Source: Turbatrix aceti
Lineage: Eukaryota > Nematoda > Chromadorea > Rhabditida > Panagrolaimidae
Direction: 5' to 3'
Length of the DNA: 64,000 nucleotides
NCBI GenBank assembly: GCA_963969345.1
Contig: OZ017767.1
Location: forward strand, 8,646,739-8,710,738
A program made the position numbers and the translations under genes. Of the stretch, positions 62,699 to 64,000 are shown in pieces (positions within the stretch are counted from its first letter, which is position 1; each line of letters begins with the position of its first letter). Below the pieces are notes generated by a model that was given only the letters and a program-made list of their open reading frames with translations, was not told where the DNA came from and made no database searches.

Positions 62699-64000
62699 AT
62701 GGCTTTTGTTTGTTGCTTGTGTCAAGAAATTTGTGTATCCCTATCGGACTACTGTAAACACATTAGGTATTTACACCAATTTCCGGCTAACAACGAAGCT
62801 TTTACGTGTCACCTTGGTCACAACTATAGCACGAATGTGTCTGCTACGTTCATTAAGCACCTGCAGAGGCAGCATCGTGATTCATACGTAGACGTTTCCA
62901 CGCGTGAACACGTAATTGCCGAGGACGACGAAGCAGCAGATGATTATTTACATTATAATGTTACGAATGACATCGACGAGAATTTCGATTATACAGAACC
63001 AATGGATATTGACATTGCTGATTCCCGTGACGATAATCCTTGCACAGAAGAATCTGAAGTTTGGTCTACGGTTTGTAACGCGTTCGAACGTATGATGGGA
63101 AATTTATTGAATAAATACTTTTCTTCGTTTAATAAATCATCCGGTACAATTAAACAAGCAGAAACTTCCTTCGACGATAGCAATGATTTAATACTCGTTG
63201 TTATGGAGTGTTTCCGTCCTCTGTTTGGCGAACAAGACTATCTCCGTGCTCTCGAATTGGCAGTCGATAAAATTTCTGACTACCGGTCGGCCCACATAAG
63301 AAGGAAAAAAACGGCTGAGAACGAAAACAACTTGCAACCGCGTACTATTATGCTTAATGCGCGTGTGGAACTCGATAAATCAGGACATCCAACTACTAAA
63401 AAACAGTCCATGTCATATGTTTCCATTCGAAAAACAGTTTCAAGAATAGCATCATTTCCATCCGTTACGAAATCGTTTTTGTATCCTAGTCAAATACAAT
63501 GGGACAACTACAGGCCAGATCATTCGATAAAGAATGAAAGAACACGTTATATTTTTGAGGTATTTATTGTGCTATAATGGTGTGTTATAATTAGTGTAAT
63601 TATAGAACATACAACAAGATTGCATTTTGATTCGTCTTTACATGGATGATTTTACCACACGTAACTCAATGGGATCGACGGGACCAACATACAAGATGTG
63701 TGGCTGTTATTTTCAGATTCTGAACATGAGTACTAGTCTACTCTCGACCTTGGATCACATTTTTCCAATTTTTATAGCCTTTACGCAAGATCTCCATGAA
63801 GAACTGGATACTGTGTTGGAGAACACCATCATCAATGAACTCAATTCGCTGTTCACGGATGGGATCGAAATATCCGGCAAGGTAATATTGATATTTAAAA
63901 TAAGTGGCAAACTTATTCTTGTTGCAGGGAAAATTACCCGTCGTTTTGCACAGCTGTGTAGCCGACAATCTTGGAATTTATGAGTGGTTTGGATTACGGA
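62699..64000 (+). CDS. C2H2-finger protein of transposon-like type, runs off the window
   Basis: Exons 62699-63559, 63606-63881 and 63928 to the window end join in phase (acceptors TTATAG and TTGTTGCAG). The ATG lies six bases after a TTTCTCAG acceptor. N-terminal fingers: VCCLCQEI...HIRYLH and FTCHLGHN...FIKHLQRQH. An acidic linker follows. Later blocks LIRLYMDDFTTRNSMGSTG, KMCGCYFQI and LPVVLHSCVADNLGIYEWFG match the widespread family of invertebrate proteins with a DDFExxNPLGSH-type motif and a downstream DNLG motif, usually seen as high-copy transposon-like genes. Here NPLGSH is replaced by NSMGST. The frame is intact over about 400 residues. Activity as a transposase-related enzyme is inference. 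Confidence 0.7.

Overview
This window is nuclear DNA of a nematode. The evidence is intron-rich genes with short introns ending in TTTTCAG or TTTTTAG, polypyrimidine-AG acceptors only a few bases upstream of several start codons (as expected for spliced-leader addition), a tandem array of Sra-superfamily-like seven-transmembrane chemoreceptors, and a two-promoter RME-1/EHD gene. I cannot name the genus. Gene models below were assembled by eye: exons were joined only where donor, acceptor and reading phase agree, and several listed starts lie downstream of the longest possible open frame because that frame opens with TTG or GTG.

Layout. 1-10.5 kb: fast-evolving accessory DNA, all on the minus strand: a partial unknown gene, four intact chemoreceptor genes, one receptor relic, and a secreted Cys-rich/fibronectin-III-like protein, with two copies of a GC-rich tandem repeat. 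11-17 kb: conserved genes: ZFPL1 (minus), then MED4 (mdt-4) and a SAM-domain C19orf47 homologue in an operon-like pair (plus). 17-25 kb: an unrecognised four-exon gene whose 5.8-kb first intron holds an antisense GPI-anchored immunoglobulin-domain gene and decayed fragments resembling that gene. 26-31 kb: an SLC35A-type nucleotide-sugar transporter (plus), with a LINE fragment and a foldback element in one intron, and a DAN-type cystine-knot secreted protein (minus). 32-35 kb: two paralogous secreted GPI-type proteins (minus). 36.5-40 kb: an aftiphilin homologue (minus). 42-49 kb: a beta-propeller-like gene with a 5.6-kb intron that contains a recent, truncated copy of one of the 32-kb genes, plus an LTR retrotransposon. 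49.5-51 kb: the DIM1 rRNA dimethyltransferase (minus). 56-61.4 kb: rme-1/EHD with two alternative first exons. 61.7-64 kb: a 5'-truncated receptor, a small inverted-repeat element, and a C2H2 gene of transposon-like type that runs off the window.

Functional themes: aftiphilin and RME-1 act in clathrin/endocytic recycling, ZFPL1 and SLC35A in the Golgi, MED4 in transcription and DIM1 in ribosome biogenesis; the accessory genes are sensory or surface proteins. The most striking unexplained signal is a short motif, CAGTTTT (with CAGTTA and CAGTGA variants), spread through introns and intergenic DNA from about 11 to 62 kb almost entirely on the plus strand, whichever way the neighbouring gene points. 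It is scarce in exons, in the chemoreceptor array and in the mobile elements.
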